Source: Pseudomonas sp. Seg1
GTDB taxonomy: Bacteria > Pseudomonadota > Gammaproteobacteria > Pseudomonadales > Pseudomonadaceae
Length of the DNA: 64,000 bases
Reading direction: 5' to 3'
NCBI RefSeq assembly: GCF_018326005.1
Contig: NZ_AP021903.1
Span: 870,001 to 934,000 of the forward strand
The notes beneath the pieces were generated by a model. That model searched no databases, had not been told where the DNA came from, and saw only the letters and a program-made list of their open reading frames with translations. Numbering within the stretch: the stretch's first letter is position 1; each line of letters starts with the position of its first letter. The position numbers and the translations under genes are program-made. Of the stretch, positions 12,838 to 21,073 are shown piece by piece.

Positions 12838-14102
12838 AACTGTTCAGTTCGAAAGTTCGCCCCACGCTGGGCTCGGTGATTGGTCGCGGCAACTTGATTG
12901 TGGCGCTGGTGGCCGTGACGATGGCCAGCGTCTCGCTGACCCTGCTGGGTGTTCTGGCGCTGCGGGTTTACGCCGATCACAACTTGCACCTGATTGCCCG
13001 CTCGATCAGTTACACCGTTGAAGCGGCGGTGGTGTTCAACGACAAGGCTGCCGCCACTGAGTCGCTGGCGCTGATTGCTTCCACTGAAGAAGTGGCGGAC
13101 GTCCAGGTGCTGGACGCTCAAGGCCAGTTGCTCGCACGCTGGCAACGACCGGAAAACGGCTTTTTCTCCGGGTTGGAAATGCAGATCACCCGTGCCGTTC
13201 TGGAAAAGCCGATCGACCTGCCGATCCTGCATCAGGACCGTGAAATCGGGCGCGTTCTGCTGATGGGCCATGGTGGCAGCCTGATGAGCTTTCTGCTCAG
13301 TGGTCTGGCGGGGATTATCCTCTGTACCGCGATCAGTGCCTGGGTCGCGCTCTCTCTGGCTCGGCGCCAGTTGCGCGGCATCATTGGCCCGCTGCACAAA
13401 CTCGCTGCCGTCGCCCATGCCGCGCGCAGCGAGCGAGCGCTGGATCGTCGCGTACCGCCGGCGCAGATCGCCGAACTCGACAATCTCGGCAACGACTTCA
13501 ACGCCCTGCTCGACGAACTGGAGTCGTGGCAAACCCATCTGCAGAACGAAAACGAAACGCTCGCCCACCAGGCTAGTCACGACAGCCTGACCGGGTTGCC
13601 GAATCGCGCCTTTTTCGAGGGCCGATTGATCCGCGCCCTGCGCAACGCCAGCAAACTTCACGAGCGCGTGGCGGTGCTGTTTCTCGACAGTGATCGTTTC
13701 AAAGGCATCAACGATAACTTCGGCCACGCCGCCGGGGACGCGGTGCTGGTGGCAGTCGCTAACCGAGTGCGCGCCCAGTTGCGTGAGGAGGATCTGGTCG
13801 CGCGGCTCGGCGGTGACGAGTTCGCCGTGTTGCTGACCCCCTTGCACAAGATCGAAGACGCCGAGCGCATCGCCGACAAGATTCTCGCCAGCATGGACGT
13901 GCCCATCGCGCTGCCGGGGGACACCAGTGTCGTGACGTCGCTCAGTATCGGCATCGCCGTTTACCCCGATCATGGCGCCACGCCAGGTGCGTTGCTCGAT
14001 GCCGCCGATGCGGCGATGTATCAAGCCAAGCGTTTGTCACGCGGCGCCCAATTCACGGCCGGGTCGGAGCACCCGGTCGATCCCGTTCAAACCAGGAGCT
14101 GA
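12834..14102 (+). CDS. yfiN: Membrane diguanylate cyclase YfiN (TpbB-type)
   Basis: A 422-residue inner-membrane enzyme that makes c-di-GMP from GTP. The N-terminal membrane helix (about 16-38) is followed by a periplasmic PAS-like domain, a second helix at about 145-170, a HAMP-like linker and a GGDEF domain. The catalytic motif GGDEF is at residues 326-330. An RxxD pattern (REED, 317-320) precedes it at the I-site spacing. The gene lies between yfiR and yfiB in the standard order, so its output should be repressed by YfiR and de-repressed by envelope stress. It is ATGA-coupled to yfiR. Confidence 0.95.
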   Translation: MKLFSSKVRPTLGSVIGRGNLIVALVAVTMASVSLTLLGVLALRVYADHNLHLIARSISYTVEAAVVFNDKAAATESLALIASTEEVADVQVLDAQGQLLARWQRPENGFFSGLEMQITRAVLEKPIDLPILHQDREIGRVLLMGHGGSLMSFLLSGLAGIILCTAISAWVALSLARRQLRGIIGPLHKLAAVAHAARSERALDRRVPPAQIAELDNLGNDFNALLDELESWQTHLQNENETLAHQASHDSLTGLPNRAFFEGRLIRALRNASKLHERVAVLFLDSDRFKGINDNFGHAAGDAVLVAVANRVRAQLREEDLVARLGGDEFAVLLTPLHKIEDAERIADKILASMDVPIALPGDTSVVTSLSIGIAVYPDHGATPGALLDAADAAMYQAKRLSRGAQFTAGSEHPVDPVQTRS

Positions 14103-14107
14103 TTCCC

Positions 14108-14602
14108 GTGTTCACACTGCCCATTCGAATTTTTTCCATCCTGCTGTTGATGGTCACACTGACCCTGACCGGTTGCCAGACTGCCCCGCAAAAAGGTCTG
14201 ACTCCTGCGCAAATTGCCGTGCTCAAGCAGCAAGGTTTTGAGTTGACCGACGAAGGCTGGGAGTTCGGCCTGTCGGGCAAAGTGCTGTTCGGCAGCGATG
14301 TCGAAAGCCTGAACAATCAAAGCACCGAGATCGTCGAGCGCATCGGCAAGGCGCTGCTCAATGTCGGCATCGAACGAGTGCGGGTCGATGGCCACACCGA
14401 TGCATCGGGCAAGGAAAGCTACAACCAGCAACTGTCCCTGCGCCGGGCCAAAAGCGTGGCCAAAGTGCTGGGCACGGTTGGCATGAAGCCAGAAAACATT
14501 CAGCTGCAAGGCCTCGGCAGCAAAGAACCGGTGGCCTCCAACGACACGGCGGCGGGCCGCACGGAAAACCGCCGCGTCGCGATTGTGGTCAGCGCCGACT
14601 AG
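14108..14602 (+). CDS. yfiB: YfiB outer-membrane OmpA/Pal-like lipoprotein
   Basis: A 164-residue lipoprotein with lipobox LTGC (Cys22), then an OmpA-like peptidoglycan-binding domain (DGHTDASGKESYNQQLSLRRA and GLGSKEPVASNDT...GRTENRRV). YfiB sequesters YfiR at the outer membrane and so activates YfiN (known in P. aeruginosa). The start is GTG at 14108 behind AGGAG at 14095-14099. No ATG in a usable position gives a complete signal peptide. The TAG stop is directly followed by a duplicated LysR 3' end on the opposite strand. Confidence 0.93.
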   Translation: MFTLPIRIFSILLLMVTLTLTGCQTAPQKGLTPAQIAVLKQQGFELTDEGWEFGLSGKVLFGSDVESLNNQSTEIVERIGKALLNVGIERVRVDGHTDASGKESYNQQLSLRRAKSVAKVLGTVGMKPENIQLQGLGSKEPVASNDTAAGRTENRRVAIVVSAD

Positions 14603-14691
14603 TCAGCAAACCGCATTTCTCGGGTCTGCCCCATCAGCAGGCCCTGATTGCGCTCGGTCACCTCCCGGATGTAATCCCACAACAGGGTGAT
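14603..14691 (-). pseudogene. Duplicated 3' tail of the neighbouring LysR gene
   Basis: These 89 nt match 15797-15885, the end of the intact LysR gene, at 80 of 89 positions. They encode its last residues (LWDYIREVTERNQGLLMGQ followed by TREMRFAD and a stop) but no other part. Similarity stops abruptly at about 14691. The remnant touches the yfiB stop, as the original convergent LysR gene probably did. It therefore marks one edge of the inserted toxin-immunity cassette. Confidence 0.85.
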
Positions 14692-14706
14692 GTGTGCGAG
14701 TCATGA

Positions 14707-15183
14707 TTACGGCACGACATCTTTGTCTTTCAACGCAATTTCTACCACCTGCTCTGGCGATAGTCTCTGCGAGTAATTCATATCGCCAAAGTATTCGTCT
14801 GGCCAAAAAATCAAATCGGATACGCGTTCATTGGGTATGTTGATTGCCAGCATGTTCAACCAAAAATCGATGTCATGTTCGGCCCCATCGCACTCCATCA
14901 CCCTTCGGGCCATTTCTATAAGCTCACACTTCGTAACCTCTGCCACGCGTCGTTCATACGGTGTTGCTAAGATCTTGCGAACCCATGTGTCATGGTCTTG
15001 GCCTCCATAAATGCCCTGAAAGTCGATGTGCTCAAGCTCGGTCATGGCCTCTCGATTGAACGCGGCCAACTGCTCCCGAGTTTGTTCGGGATGTCCGCAA
15101 TCAATTTGTTCAGAAAGGTTCGTCAGCCGAGCGACCAAAGATTCATCCAGCATCGGCGGCATTAAATCAGGGCGAAGCTCCAT
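14707..15183 (-). CDS. Probable toxin-immunity protein, unnamed family
   Basis: A 158-residue acidic soluble protein without signal or membrane segments (N-terminus MELRPDLMPPMLDESLVARL; later FQGIYGGQDHDTWVRKIL and DLIFWPDEYFGD). It resembles a family I recall beside bacteriocin or polymorphic-toxin genes in Pseudomonas; I cannot name the family with certainty. The ATG at 15183 has GAGAG ten bases upstream, while the GTG at 15195 is less likely. It is the third gene of a minus-strand cassette headed by an E3-type RNase domain. An immunity role is inferred from that context and its composition. Confidence 0.6.
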   Translation of the reverse strand: MELRPDLMPPMLDESLVARLTNLSEQIDCGHPEQTREQLAAFNREAMTELEHIDFQGIYGGQDHDTWVRKILATPYERRVAEVTKCELIEMARRVMECDGAEHDIDFWLNMLAINIPNERVSDLIFWPDEYFGDMNYSQRLSPEQVVEIALKDKDVVP

Positions 15184-15248
15184 ACGTTCTCTCACAATCC
15201 ATTCGTTAGTCTTTGAGTCCCGGCAAGCCCTGAGCGGTGCAGGTCAGC

Positions 15249-15476
15249 TCAAATTGCAGGTGAGCTGGAAGATACAACCCGGGTCGAAATTCGCCTGCCT
15301 GCTAAAACCTCAATGGCTGCGAGCTGTGCGAGGCTAAGGTTATAACCCTCATCTCCGCGTTGAGGTGAAGACCAGTTCATGATTTCAGCTAACAGAACAT
15401 CACACCCATTCGGAAGGTCGATCTCAAAAGCTAAAAATTCGGTTTCTTTGTCAAAAGCTTCAACGGTGTATTTCAC
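15249..15476 (-). CDS. Small putative immunity protein for the E3-type toxin
   Basis: A 75-residue acidic protein (MKYTVEAFDKETEFLAFEID; later IMNWSSPQRGDEGYNLSLAQ). It starts at a GTG overlapping the toxin stop (GTGA), so it is translationally coupled to the toxin, as cognate immunity genes usually are. The family looks like DUF7683 (recalled, not searched). After LAGRR the reading continues as ISTRVVSSSSPAI and stops. A different frame over the same bases reads ANFDPGCIFQLTCNLS, ending at 15244, and looks more protein-like. A single-base frameshift near 15285 is possible. Confidence 0.6.
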   Translation of the reverse strand: MKYTVEAFDKETEFLAFEIDLPNGCDVLLAEIMNWSSPQRGDEGYNLSLAQLAAIEVLAGRRISTRVVSSSSPAI

Positions 15477-15727
15477 CGTTCGACCTCGCGAGTCTTATTT
15501 GCGTCTTTAGTTTGCTGTCCAGTCTCGGGATCAAACTCCCCGAGGTGCTTGCCGCGCTTGTTGTACATCTCAACAGCTCCATGTTGGCTATCCCACTCAA
15601 GAATACTGCCATCCCTGGTTTTCCACCGTTTACGCAGACCCCCGCCAAACGTTGCCATGTGCTCATGCACTTCTCTGGATGAGGGCTTCGATGCGCTCCA
15701 GGGTGTTACAAGTCGCGTACCAACCAC
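15473..15727 (-). CDS. Orphan colicin E3-type ribonuclease C-terminal domain
   Basis: The last 56 residues match the cytotoxic domain of colicin E3/cloacin-like 16S rRNases. RKRW opens it, followed by EWDSQHGAVEMY and HLGEFDPETGQQ. Asp, His and Glu of the E3 site (D510, H513, E517 in colicin E3) are in register, and an arginine lies near the end where R545 is expected. No translocation, receptor or PAAR domain precedes it. The frame is open back to 15796, directly after the LysR stop. The possible starts are GTG 15727 (84 residues) and ATG 15658 (61 residues). It is therefore a displaced toxin tip, either a silent cassette waiting for recombination with a larger toxin gene or a remnant. The immunity gene is directly coupled. 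Confidence 0.65.
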   Translation of the reverse strand: MVGTRLVTPWSASKPSSREVHEHMATFGGGLRKRWKTRDGSILEWDSQHGAVEMYNKRGKHLGEFDPETGQQTKDANKTREVER

Positions 15728-15796
15728 TGTTACAAAAGGGCTGGAAAAGCTTGCTGGCCTCGTGACGATGCCGAAGCCTGATTCCTTGAAAGCCTG

Positions 15797-16744
15797 TCAG
15801 TCAGCAAACTGCATCTCCCGCGTCTGCCCCATCAGCAGACCCTGATTACGCTCGGTCACCTCACGGATGTAATCCCACAACAACGTGATCCGCTTCAACT
15901 TGCGCAGGTCCTCCCGGCAGTACATCCAGAACTGTCGGGTGATGTCGATTTCCTCGGGCAACACCGGCAGCAGGCGTGGATCCTGCGCGGCGAGGAAACA
16001 CGGCAAAATCGCCAGTGAACGCCCCTGCTGCGCCGCGACGAACTGCGCGATCACACTGGTGCTGCGCAAATGCGCGTTGGCGCCGGGCAGCACATTCGCC
16101 AAGTAGAGCAGCTCCGAGCTGAACGCCAGGTCATCCACATAACTGATGAATTGATGCTTGCTCAAGTCGGCCGGGCGGCGGATTGGTGGGTGTTGGTCGA
16201 GGTAATCCTGGGTGGCGTAGAGCTGCAAGCGGTAATCGCAGAGTTTGCAGCAGACGTAGGGGCCATGTTCCGGCCGTTCCAGCGCAATGACGATGTCGGC
16301 CTCGCGTTTGGACAGGCTGATGAAGTGCGGCAGCGGCAGGATATCCACCGAGATTGCCGGGTAGGCGTCGACGAAATGGCTCAATTGCGGCGTGATGAAA
16401 AAACTGCCGAAGCCTTCGGTGCAACCCATGCGCACATGCCCGGATAACGCCACGCCGGAGCCGGAAACCTGTTCGCAGGCCATGTGCAACGTGCTTTCAA
16501 TCGACTCGGCATAGCCGAGCAAACGCTGGCCTTCGGTGGTCAGCACGAAGCCGCTGGTCCGCGACTTCTCGAACAGCAAGGTGCCTAACGCCGCTTCCAG
16601 TGAACTGATCCGCCGCGACACCGTGGTGTAGTCGACGGCCAGTCGTTTGGCGGCGGTGCTGGCCTTGCGGGTGCGGGCGACTTCGAGGAAAAACTTGAGG
16701 TCGTCCCAGTTCAGCGAACCTAGAGAGGTGATGTTTTTTTGCAT
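15797..16744 (-). CDS. LysR-type regulator divergent from mmsAB
   Basis: A 315-residue LysR-family protein. The winged-helix domain covers about residues 13-72 (LNWDDLKFFLEVARTRKAST, then the recognition helix region VDYTTVSRRISSLE), and the rest is the effector-binding domain. The ATG at 16744 gives a normal-length LysR; an upstream in-frame extension is not needed. It is divergent from mmsA across 149 bp that contain a LysR-like inverted repeat. It is therefore a candidate regulator of valine catabolism, in place of the AraC-type MmsR known from P. aeruginosa (context inference). Its last 89 nt are duplicated at 14603-14691. Confidence 0.9.
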   Translation of the reverse strand: MQKNITSLGSLNWDDLKFFLEVARTRKASTAAKRLAVDYTTVSRRISSLEAALGTLLFEKSRTSGFVLTTEGQRLLGYAESIESTLHMACEQVSGSGVALSGHVRMGCTEGFGSFFITPQLSHFVDAYPAISVDILPLPHFISLSKREADIVIALERPEHGPYVCCKLCDYRLQLYATQDYLDQHPPIRRPADLSKHQFISYVDDLAFSSELLYLANVLPGANAHLRSTSVIAQFVAAQQGRSLAILPCFLAAQDPRLLPVLPEEIDITRQFWMYCREDLRKLKRITLLWDYIREVTERNQGLLMGQTREMQFAD

Positions 16745-16759
16745 GATGGACGGGCTTAT

Positions 16760-16795
16760 ATGTGCGTTCTTATTAGAAGTTTGCACATCTATACT
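16760..16795 (+). promoter_or_regulatory. Candidate LysR operator and mmsA promoter
   Basis: ATGTGC at 16760-16765 and GCACAT at 16783-16788 form a perfect 6-bp inverted repeat spaced 17 nt. Inside it TTCT and AGAA form a second inverted pair. A TATACT hexamer at 16790-16795 lies at -10 position for an mmsA transcript. The repeat sits where a LysR protein would contact the -35 region. No convincing -35 hexamer is present, which fits an activator-dependent promoter. Confidence 0.45.
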
Positions 16796-16893
16796 CCAAA
16801 AACAGTCCGACAACCAATTCGTGACACACGCCTCATTTCAAGGCGAACCTTTCGCCTTGGCTCCTACGATAAAAACAAGTTTCGGAGACCAGC

Positions 16894-18420
16894 ATGAACG
16901 CATCGCTTACGCCCAACGAAACCACGGTCCAGAAGGTCAAGCTGCTGATCAATGGCGAGTGGGTCGAGTCGCAAACCACTGAATGGCACGACATCGTCAA
17001 CCCGGCCACCCAGCAAGTGCTGGCGAAAGTCCCGTTTGCCACCGCTGCTGAAGTCGATGCTGCCGTCAGCGCTGCGCAGCATGCGTTTCAGACCTGGAAA
17101 CTGACTCCGATCGGCGCCCGCATGCGCATCATGCTCAAGCTGCAAGCGCTGATCCGCGAACACTCCAAGCGCATCGCCGTGGTGCTCAGCGCCGAGCAGG
17201 GCAAAACCATTGCCGACGCCGAGGGCGACATTTTCCGTGGCCTGGAAGTGGTCGAGCACGCCTGCTCCATCGGCACTCTGCAAATGGGCGAGTTCGCCGA
17301 AAACGTTGCCGGTGGCGTCGATACCTACACCTTGCGTCAGCCAATCGGCGTTTGCGCGGGGATCACGCCGTTCAACTTCCCGGCGATGATTCCGCTGTGG
17401 ATGTTCCCTATGGCCATCGCCTGCGGCAACACTTTCGTATTGAAGCCGTCCGAACAGGATCCGCTGTCGACCATGCTGCTGGTGGAACTGGCCATCGAGG
17501 CTGGCGTCCCGGCGGGTGTGCTTAACGTGGTTCACGGTGGCAAAGACGTGGTTGATGGCCTGTGCACGCACAAGGACATCAAAGCCGTTTCGTTCGTCGG
17601 TTCGACCGCTGTTGGGACCCACGTCTACGACCTGGCCGGCAAGCACGGCAAGCGTGTGCAATCGATGATGGGCGCGAAGAACCACGCCGTGGTACTGCCA
17701 GACGCCAATCGCGAGCAAGCGCTCAACGCCCTGGTCGGTGCTGGTTTCGGCGCTGCCGGGCAACGTTGCATGGCCACTTCGGTGGTGGTGTTGGTCGGGG
17801 CGGCGAAACAATGGCTGCCGGACCTGAAAGCGCTGGCGCAGAAACTCAAGGTCAACGCCGGCAGCGAGCCGGGCACCGATGTCGGTCCGGTGATCTCGAA
17901 AAAGGCCAAGGCGCGGATTCTCGATCTGATCGAAAGCGGCATCAAGGAAGGCGCCAAGCTTGAACTGGACGGTCGCGACATCAGCGTGCCGGGTTACGAG
18001 CAAGGCAACTTCGTCGGCCCGACCCTATTCTCGGGCGTGACCACCGACATGCAGATCTACACCCAGGAAATCTTCGGCCCGGTGCTGGTAGTGCTGGAAG
18101 TCGACACCCTCGATCAGGCCATCGCACTGGTCAACGCCAACCCGTTCGGCAACGGCACAGGCCTGTTCACCCAGAGCGGTGCGGCAGCGCGTAAATTCCA
18201 GACTGAAATCGACGTTGGCCAGGTCGGCATCAATATTCCGATTCCAGTGCCGGTACCGTTCTTCAGCTTCACCGGTTCCCGTGGCTCGAAACTCGGCGAC
18301 CTCGGCCCTTACGGCAAGCAAGTGGTGCAGTTCTACACCCAGACCAAAACGGTCACGGCGCGCTGGTTCGATGACGACAGCGTCAACGACGGCGTGAACA
18401 CCACCATCAACCTGCGCTGA
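16894..18420 (+). CDS. mmsA: Methylmalonate-semialdehyde dehydrogenase (CoA-acylating)
   Basis: A 508-residue aldehyde dehydrogenase. It converts methylmalonate semialdehyde (or malonate semialdehyde) plus CoA and NAD+ to propionyl-CoA (or acetyl-CoA), CO2 and NADH in valine, beta-alanine and inositol catabolism. Landmarks are [21 protein letters not shown] (cofactor/active-site loop), SFVGSTAVG and the catalytic Cys292 in GQRCMATS. The ATG follows GGAG. mmsB begins 10 nt after the stop, forming the classical mmsAB operon. Confidence 0.96.
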   Translation: MNASLTPNETTVQKVKLLINGEWVESQTTEWHDIVNPATQQVLAKVPFATAAEVDAAVSAAQHAFQTWKLTPIGARMRIMLKLQALIREHSKRIAVVLSAEQGKTIADAEGDIFRGLEVVEHACSIGTLQMGEFAENVAGGVDTYTLRQPIGVCAGITPFNFPAMIPLWMFPMAIACGNTFVLKPSEQDPLSTMLLVELAIEAGVPAGVLNVVHGGKDVVDGLCTHKDIKAVSFVGSTAVGTHVYDLAGKHGKRVQSMMGAKNHAVVLPDANREQALNALVGAGFGAAGQRCMATSVVVLVGAAKQWLPDLKALAQKLKVNAGSEPGTDVGPVISKKAKARILDLIESGIKEGAKLELDGRDISVPGYEQGNFVGPTLFSGVTTDMQIYTQEIFGPVLVVLEVDTLDQAIALVNANPFGNGTGLFTQSGAAARKFQTEIDVGQVGINIPIPVPVPFFSFTGSRGSKLGDLGPYGKQVVQFYTQTKTVTARWFDDDSVNDGVNTTINLR

Positions 18421-18430
18421 GGAACGTGCC

Positions 18431-19318
18431 ATGAAAATCGCATTTATCGGTCTGGGCAACATGGGCGCGCCGATGGCGCGCAACCTGATCAAGGCCGGCC
18501 ATTCGCTGAACCTGGTTGATCTGAACAAAACCGTGCTGGCGGAATTGGAACAACTGGGCGGCACCATTCGTTCGTCGGCTCGCGAAGCTGCCGAGGACGC
18601 CGAACTGGTGATCACCATGCTCCCGGCCGCCGTGCATGTACGCAGCGTCTGGTTAGGTGAAGACGGCGTACTCGCCGGCATCGGCAAAGGTGTGCCGGCA
18701 GTCGATTGCAGCACCATCGATCCGCAGACCGCACGCGATGTGGCTGCTGCAGCGGCGAAACAAGGCGTGGCCATGGCCGATGCGCCGGTCTCCGGCGGCA
18801 CTGGCGGTGCCACCGCCGGGACACTGACCTTCATGGTCGGCGCCACCCCGGAACTGTTTGCCACCCTGCAACCGGTGCTGGCGCAAATGGGCCGCAATAT
18901 TGTGCATTGCGGTGAAGTCGGCACCGGGCAGATCGCCAAGATCTGCAACAACCTGCTGCTGGCGATTTCGATGGTCGGTGTCAGTGAAGCGATGGCGCTG
19001 GGGGATGCGCTGGGGATCGACACCTCGGTGTTGGCCGGGATCATCAACAGCTCGACCGGGCGTTGCTGGAGTTCGGAAATGTATAACCCGTGGCCGGGTA
19101 TCGTCGAAACGGCGCCAGCCTCGCGCGATTATACCGGCGGCTTCGGTGCCGAGTTGATGCTCAAGGATCTGGGGCTGGCGACGGAAGCTGCACGTCAGGC
19201 GCACCAACCGGTGGTGCTCGGCGCGGTGGCGCAGCAGTTGTATCAGGCGATGAGTCAGCGTGGCGATGGCGGCAAGGATTTTTCGGCGATCATCAACAGC
19301 TATCGCAAGCCGCAGTAA
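18431..19318 (+). CDS. mmsB: 3-Hydroxyisobutyrate dehydrogenase
   Basis: A 295-residue NAD-dependent beta-hydroxyacid dehydrogenase that oxidises 3-hydroxyisobutyrate to methylmalonate semialdehyde, the substrate of MmsA. The Rossmann motif GLGNMG is at residues 7-12. The substrate signature DAPVSGGTGGA is near 118-128 and the catalytic lysine lies in GTGQIAKICNN. Strong GAGGAA precedes the ATG. It is the second and last gene of the operon; a REPIN follows 37 nt downstream. Confidence 0.96.
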   Translation: MKIAFIGLGNMGAPMARNLIKAGHSLNLVDLNKTVLAELEQLGGTIRSSAREAAEDAELVITMLPAAVHVRSVWLGEDGVLAGIGKGVPAVDCSTIDPQTARDVAAAAAKQGVAMADAPVSGGTGGATAGTLTFMVGATPELFATLQPVLAQMGRNIVHCGEVGTGQIAKICNNLLLAISMVGVSEAMALGDALGIDTSVLAGIINSSTGRCWSSEMYNPWPGIVETAPASRDYTGGFGAELMLKDLGLATEAARQAHQPVVLGAVAQQLYQAMSQRGDGGKDFSAIINSYRKPQ

Positions 19319-19354
19319 CTAGGGTCAGCAATACTTTTGTGGCAGCTGGGATTT

Positions 19355-19476
19355 TGTGGTGAGGGGATTTATCCCCGATCGGCTGCGCAGCAGTCGTAAA
19401 CCCTGAGCCCGCGTTTTGACTGACACGATGAAGGGGGCCGCTTCGCGTCCCATCGGGGATAAATCCCCTCGCCACA
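19355..19476. repeat. REPIN (inverted REP pair)
   Basis: The arm TGTGGTGAGGGGATTTATCC extends to CCCGAT (19355-19379) and returns inverted at 19452-19476 with one or two mismatches. About 72 bp of unrelated spacer separate the arms. It is a Pseudomonas REP doublet mobilised in trans by RAYT transposases (family knowledge). A close relative is at 24395-24503. Confidence 0.85.
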
Positions 19477-19534
19477 GGTTCTCTATTTCCACAGAAATCT
19501 GTGGGGTGTGCTGAACAAAATTGCAGTAGGTATT

Positions 19535-19572
19535 GCCGGGAAATCACGTCGGGTGATCTCCCGGCTTTTTTG
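19535..19572 (+). terminator. Intrinsic terminator
   Basis: GCCGGGAAATCAC pairs with GTGATCTCCCGGC with one mismatch and is followed by TTTTTT. It could end mmsAB transcription past the REPIN. It lies just beyond the 3' end of the convergent cupin gene. Confidence 0.8.
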
Positions 19573-19575
19573 CAT

Positions 19576-19926
19576 TCAGGCAAACACGAAATACTTACGC
19601 ACGGTCTCGACCACTTCCCACGTGCCTTTCATCCCCGGTTCAATCACGAAAATATCGCCGGCACGCAGGTGGATCGGCGCCATACCGTCCGGGGTGATCA
19701 CGCAGTAGCCTTCCTGGAAATGGCAGTACTCCCACTTCACATATTCGACGCGCCACTTGCCCGGTGTGCAGATCCAGGTGCCCATGATCTTGCTGCCGTC
19801 TTCGCTGGTGTAGGCGTTGAGGTTGACGGTGTGCGGGTCGCCCTCAAGTTTTTCCCATTTACAGGCATCGAGTACCGGTAGCGGGTGGGTGTCGCGCAGA
19901 ACGGTGATAGGGGCGGTCGCGGTCAT
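19576..19926 (-). CDS. Cupin-fold protein (cupin_3/DUF861 type)
   Basis: A 116-residue single-domain cupin with an RVEYVKWEYCHFQEGYCVIT strand pair and AGDIFVIEPGMKGTWEVVETVRKYF, typical of the cupin_3 group. The usual metal-ligand histidines are partly missing. The group includes (S)-ureidoglycine aminohydrolase relatives and many uncharacterised proteins, so no substrate can be given. The ATG at 19926 has GGAG nine bases upstream; the upstream in-frame ATG lacks one. No partner genes are apparent. Confidence 0.85.
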   Translation of the reverse strand: MTATAPITVLRDTHPLPVLDACKWEKLEGDPHTVNLNAYTSEDGSKIMGTWICTPGKWRVEYVKWEYCHFQEGYCVITPDGMAPIHLRAGDIFVIEPGMKGTWEVVETVRKYFVFA

Positions 19927-20034
19927 GGGGGCTCCGGGCAGTGGACTTGAGGAATGAAGTCGCACCGTATAGCGCCCGGGCTCGGGTCAGTTGTCTGTGC
20001 TCGACATCGAAGTGCCCAGAAGCGCGCAAACCGC

Positions 20035-20406
20035 TTACAGATTTTCCAGCGGGCAAGTGACCCGGGCGTGCTCCAGGCTTGCCTCGAAGCCTTCCAGTTG
20101 CGCGTATTGGCGGATGAGCTCGGCCATGCTGTTGTTGATTTCGCGCTTCTTCGCTTCTATGGCCTGTTGCGCCAGCGCCCAGGGCATAGCCTCGCCGTGG
20201 TGATCAGCGAAGATCGCTTGCAACTCCTTGAGGCGAAAACCCATGTCTTTGGCGCATTTGATGAAGATCAGCAGTTCGACGCTCTGTTGGTCGTAGAGGC
20301 GGTAGTTGCCCTGACGCCGGGGTTTGGGCAGCAAGCCGATCGACTCATAGTGACGGATGCTTTTGATGGTGGTGCCGGAGCGTTGCGCGGCTTGGCCGAT
20401 GTACAT
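20035..20406 (-). CDS. MerR-family transcriptional regulator
   Basis: A 123-residue regulator. The N-terminal MerR helix-turn-helix and wing (GQAAQRSGTTIKSIRHYESIG, then RRQGNYRLYDQQSVELL) are clear. The dimerisation helix follows (about 75-112). A single Cys near the C-terminus is in place of the metal-binding pair of metal-sensing members, so it is more likely a redox or small-molecule sensor. It lies 47 nt behind a quinone reductase on the same strand and probably controls it, as with similar MerR-flavodoxin pairs. AAGGA precedes the ATG. Confidence 0.9.
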   Translation of the reverse strand: MYIGQAAQRSGTTIKSIRHYESIGLLPKPRRQGNYRLYDQQSVELLIFIKCAKDMGFRLKELQAIFADHHGEAMPWALAQQAIEAKKREINNSMAELIRQYAQLEGFEASLEHARVTCPLENL

Positions 20407-20453
20407 AAAAATCCTTTTTCAACGTGAAACAGCGCGGGGCATTATCGGCAGAC

Positions 20454-21029
20454 TTACCGGCCGGCGATAGCCTGCGCCTGTTGCAACCAGGCTTGGCGTT
20501 GCTGCTCGGTGGAGCCAAGCACCGGGCCGAACGTCAGCGTACGCACGGGTTTGATTCCGCAGAATGCGAGTGTTGTCTGGCGCACCTCATTCAGTCCGGG
20601 CATGCGGTAGATCCAGCGGTAATACCAGGGCGGCGTGTCCATGGTCACCAGCAAATCTGCGGTGCGGCCCTTCAGCAGTTTGTCCGGGAACGCTTTGCCT
20701 TTACGGTATTTGAAAGCGAATCCCGGCAGCAGCACCCGATCAAAAAAACCTTTGAGCAGCGCCGGAATGCCGCCCCACCAGATCGGGTATACCAGCGTCA
20801 GATGTTCGGCCCAAAGGATGTCGGACTGTGCCGCACTCAAGTCGTTTTCCAGCGTCTGGATCTGTTGATAACCCTCGCGCAGCACCGGGTCGAAATCCAT
20901 TTCGCCAAGCCGTAACTGACGCACTTCATGTCCGGCTTCTAGCGCTGATTGTGCATAGCGATCAGCGAGTGCGGCGCACAGGCTTGTCGCCGAAGGGTGG
21001 CCGAGAATCAGCAGAATGCGTTTGCCCAT
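20454..21029 (-). CDS. Flavodoxin-fold NAD(P)H:quinone oxidoreductase
   Basis: A 191-residue Flavodoxin_2 family protein (NQO1/MdaB/KefF-like) that binds FAD or FMN and performs two-electron reduction of quinones. Landmarks are the N-terminal phosphate-binding loop ILGHPSATSLCAALA, the flavin-binding stretch HLTLVYPIWWGGIPALLKGFFDRV, and TMDTPPWYYRW. The ATG at 21029 follows AAGGA. Upstream in-frame codons have no ribosome site. It heads a two-gene unit with the MerR gene. Confidence 0.9.
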   Translation of the reverse strand: MGKRILLILGHPSATSLCAALADRYAQSALEAGHEVRQLRLGEMDFDPVLREGYQQIQTLENDLSAAQSDILWAEHLTLVYPIWWGGIPALLKGFFDRVLLPGFAFKYRKGKAFPDKLLKGRTADLLVTMDTPPWYYRWIYRMPGLNEVRQTTLAFCGIKPVRTLTFGPVLGSTEQQRQAWLQQAQAIAGR

Positions 21030-21073
21030 CGTCACTGTCCTTGCTGGAAAAAGCCAAGGATGAAGTCTGCCCC

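Noticed and set aside
12789..14024. 411-codon minus-strand frame opposite yfiN
   Set aside because: It is a shadow of the diguanylate cyclase gene with no recognisable motif.
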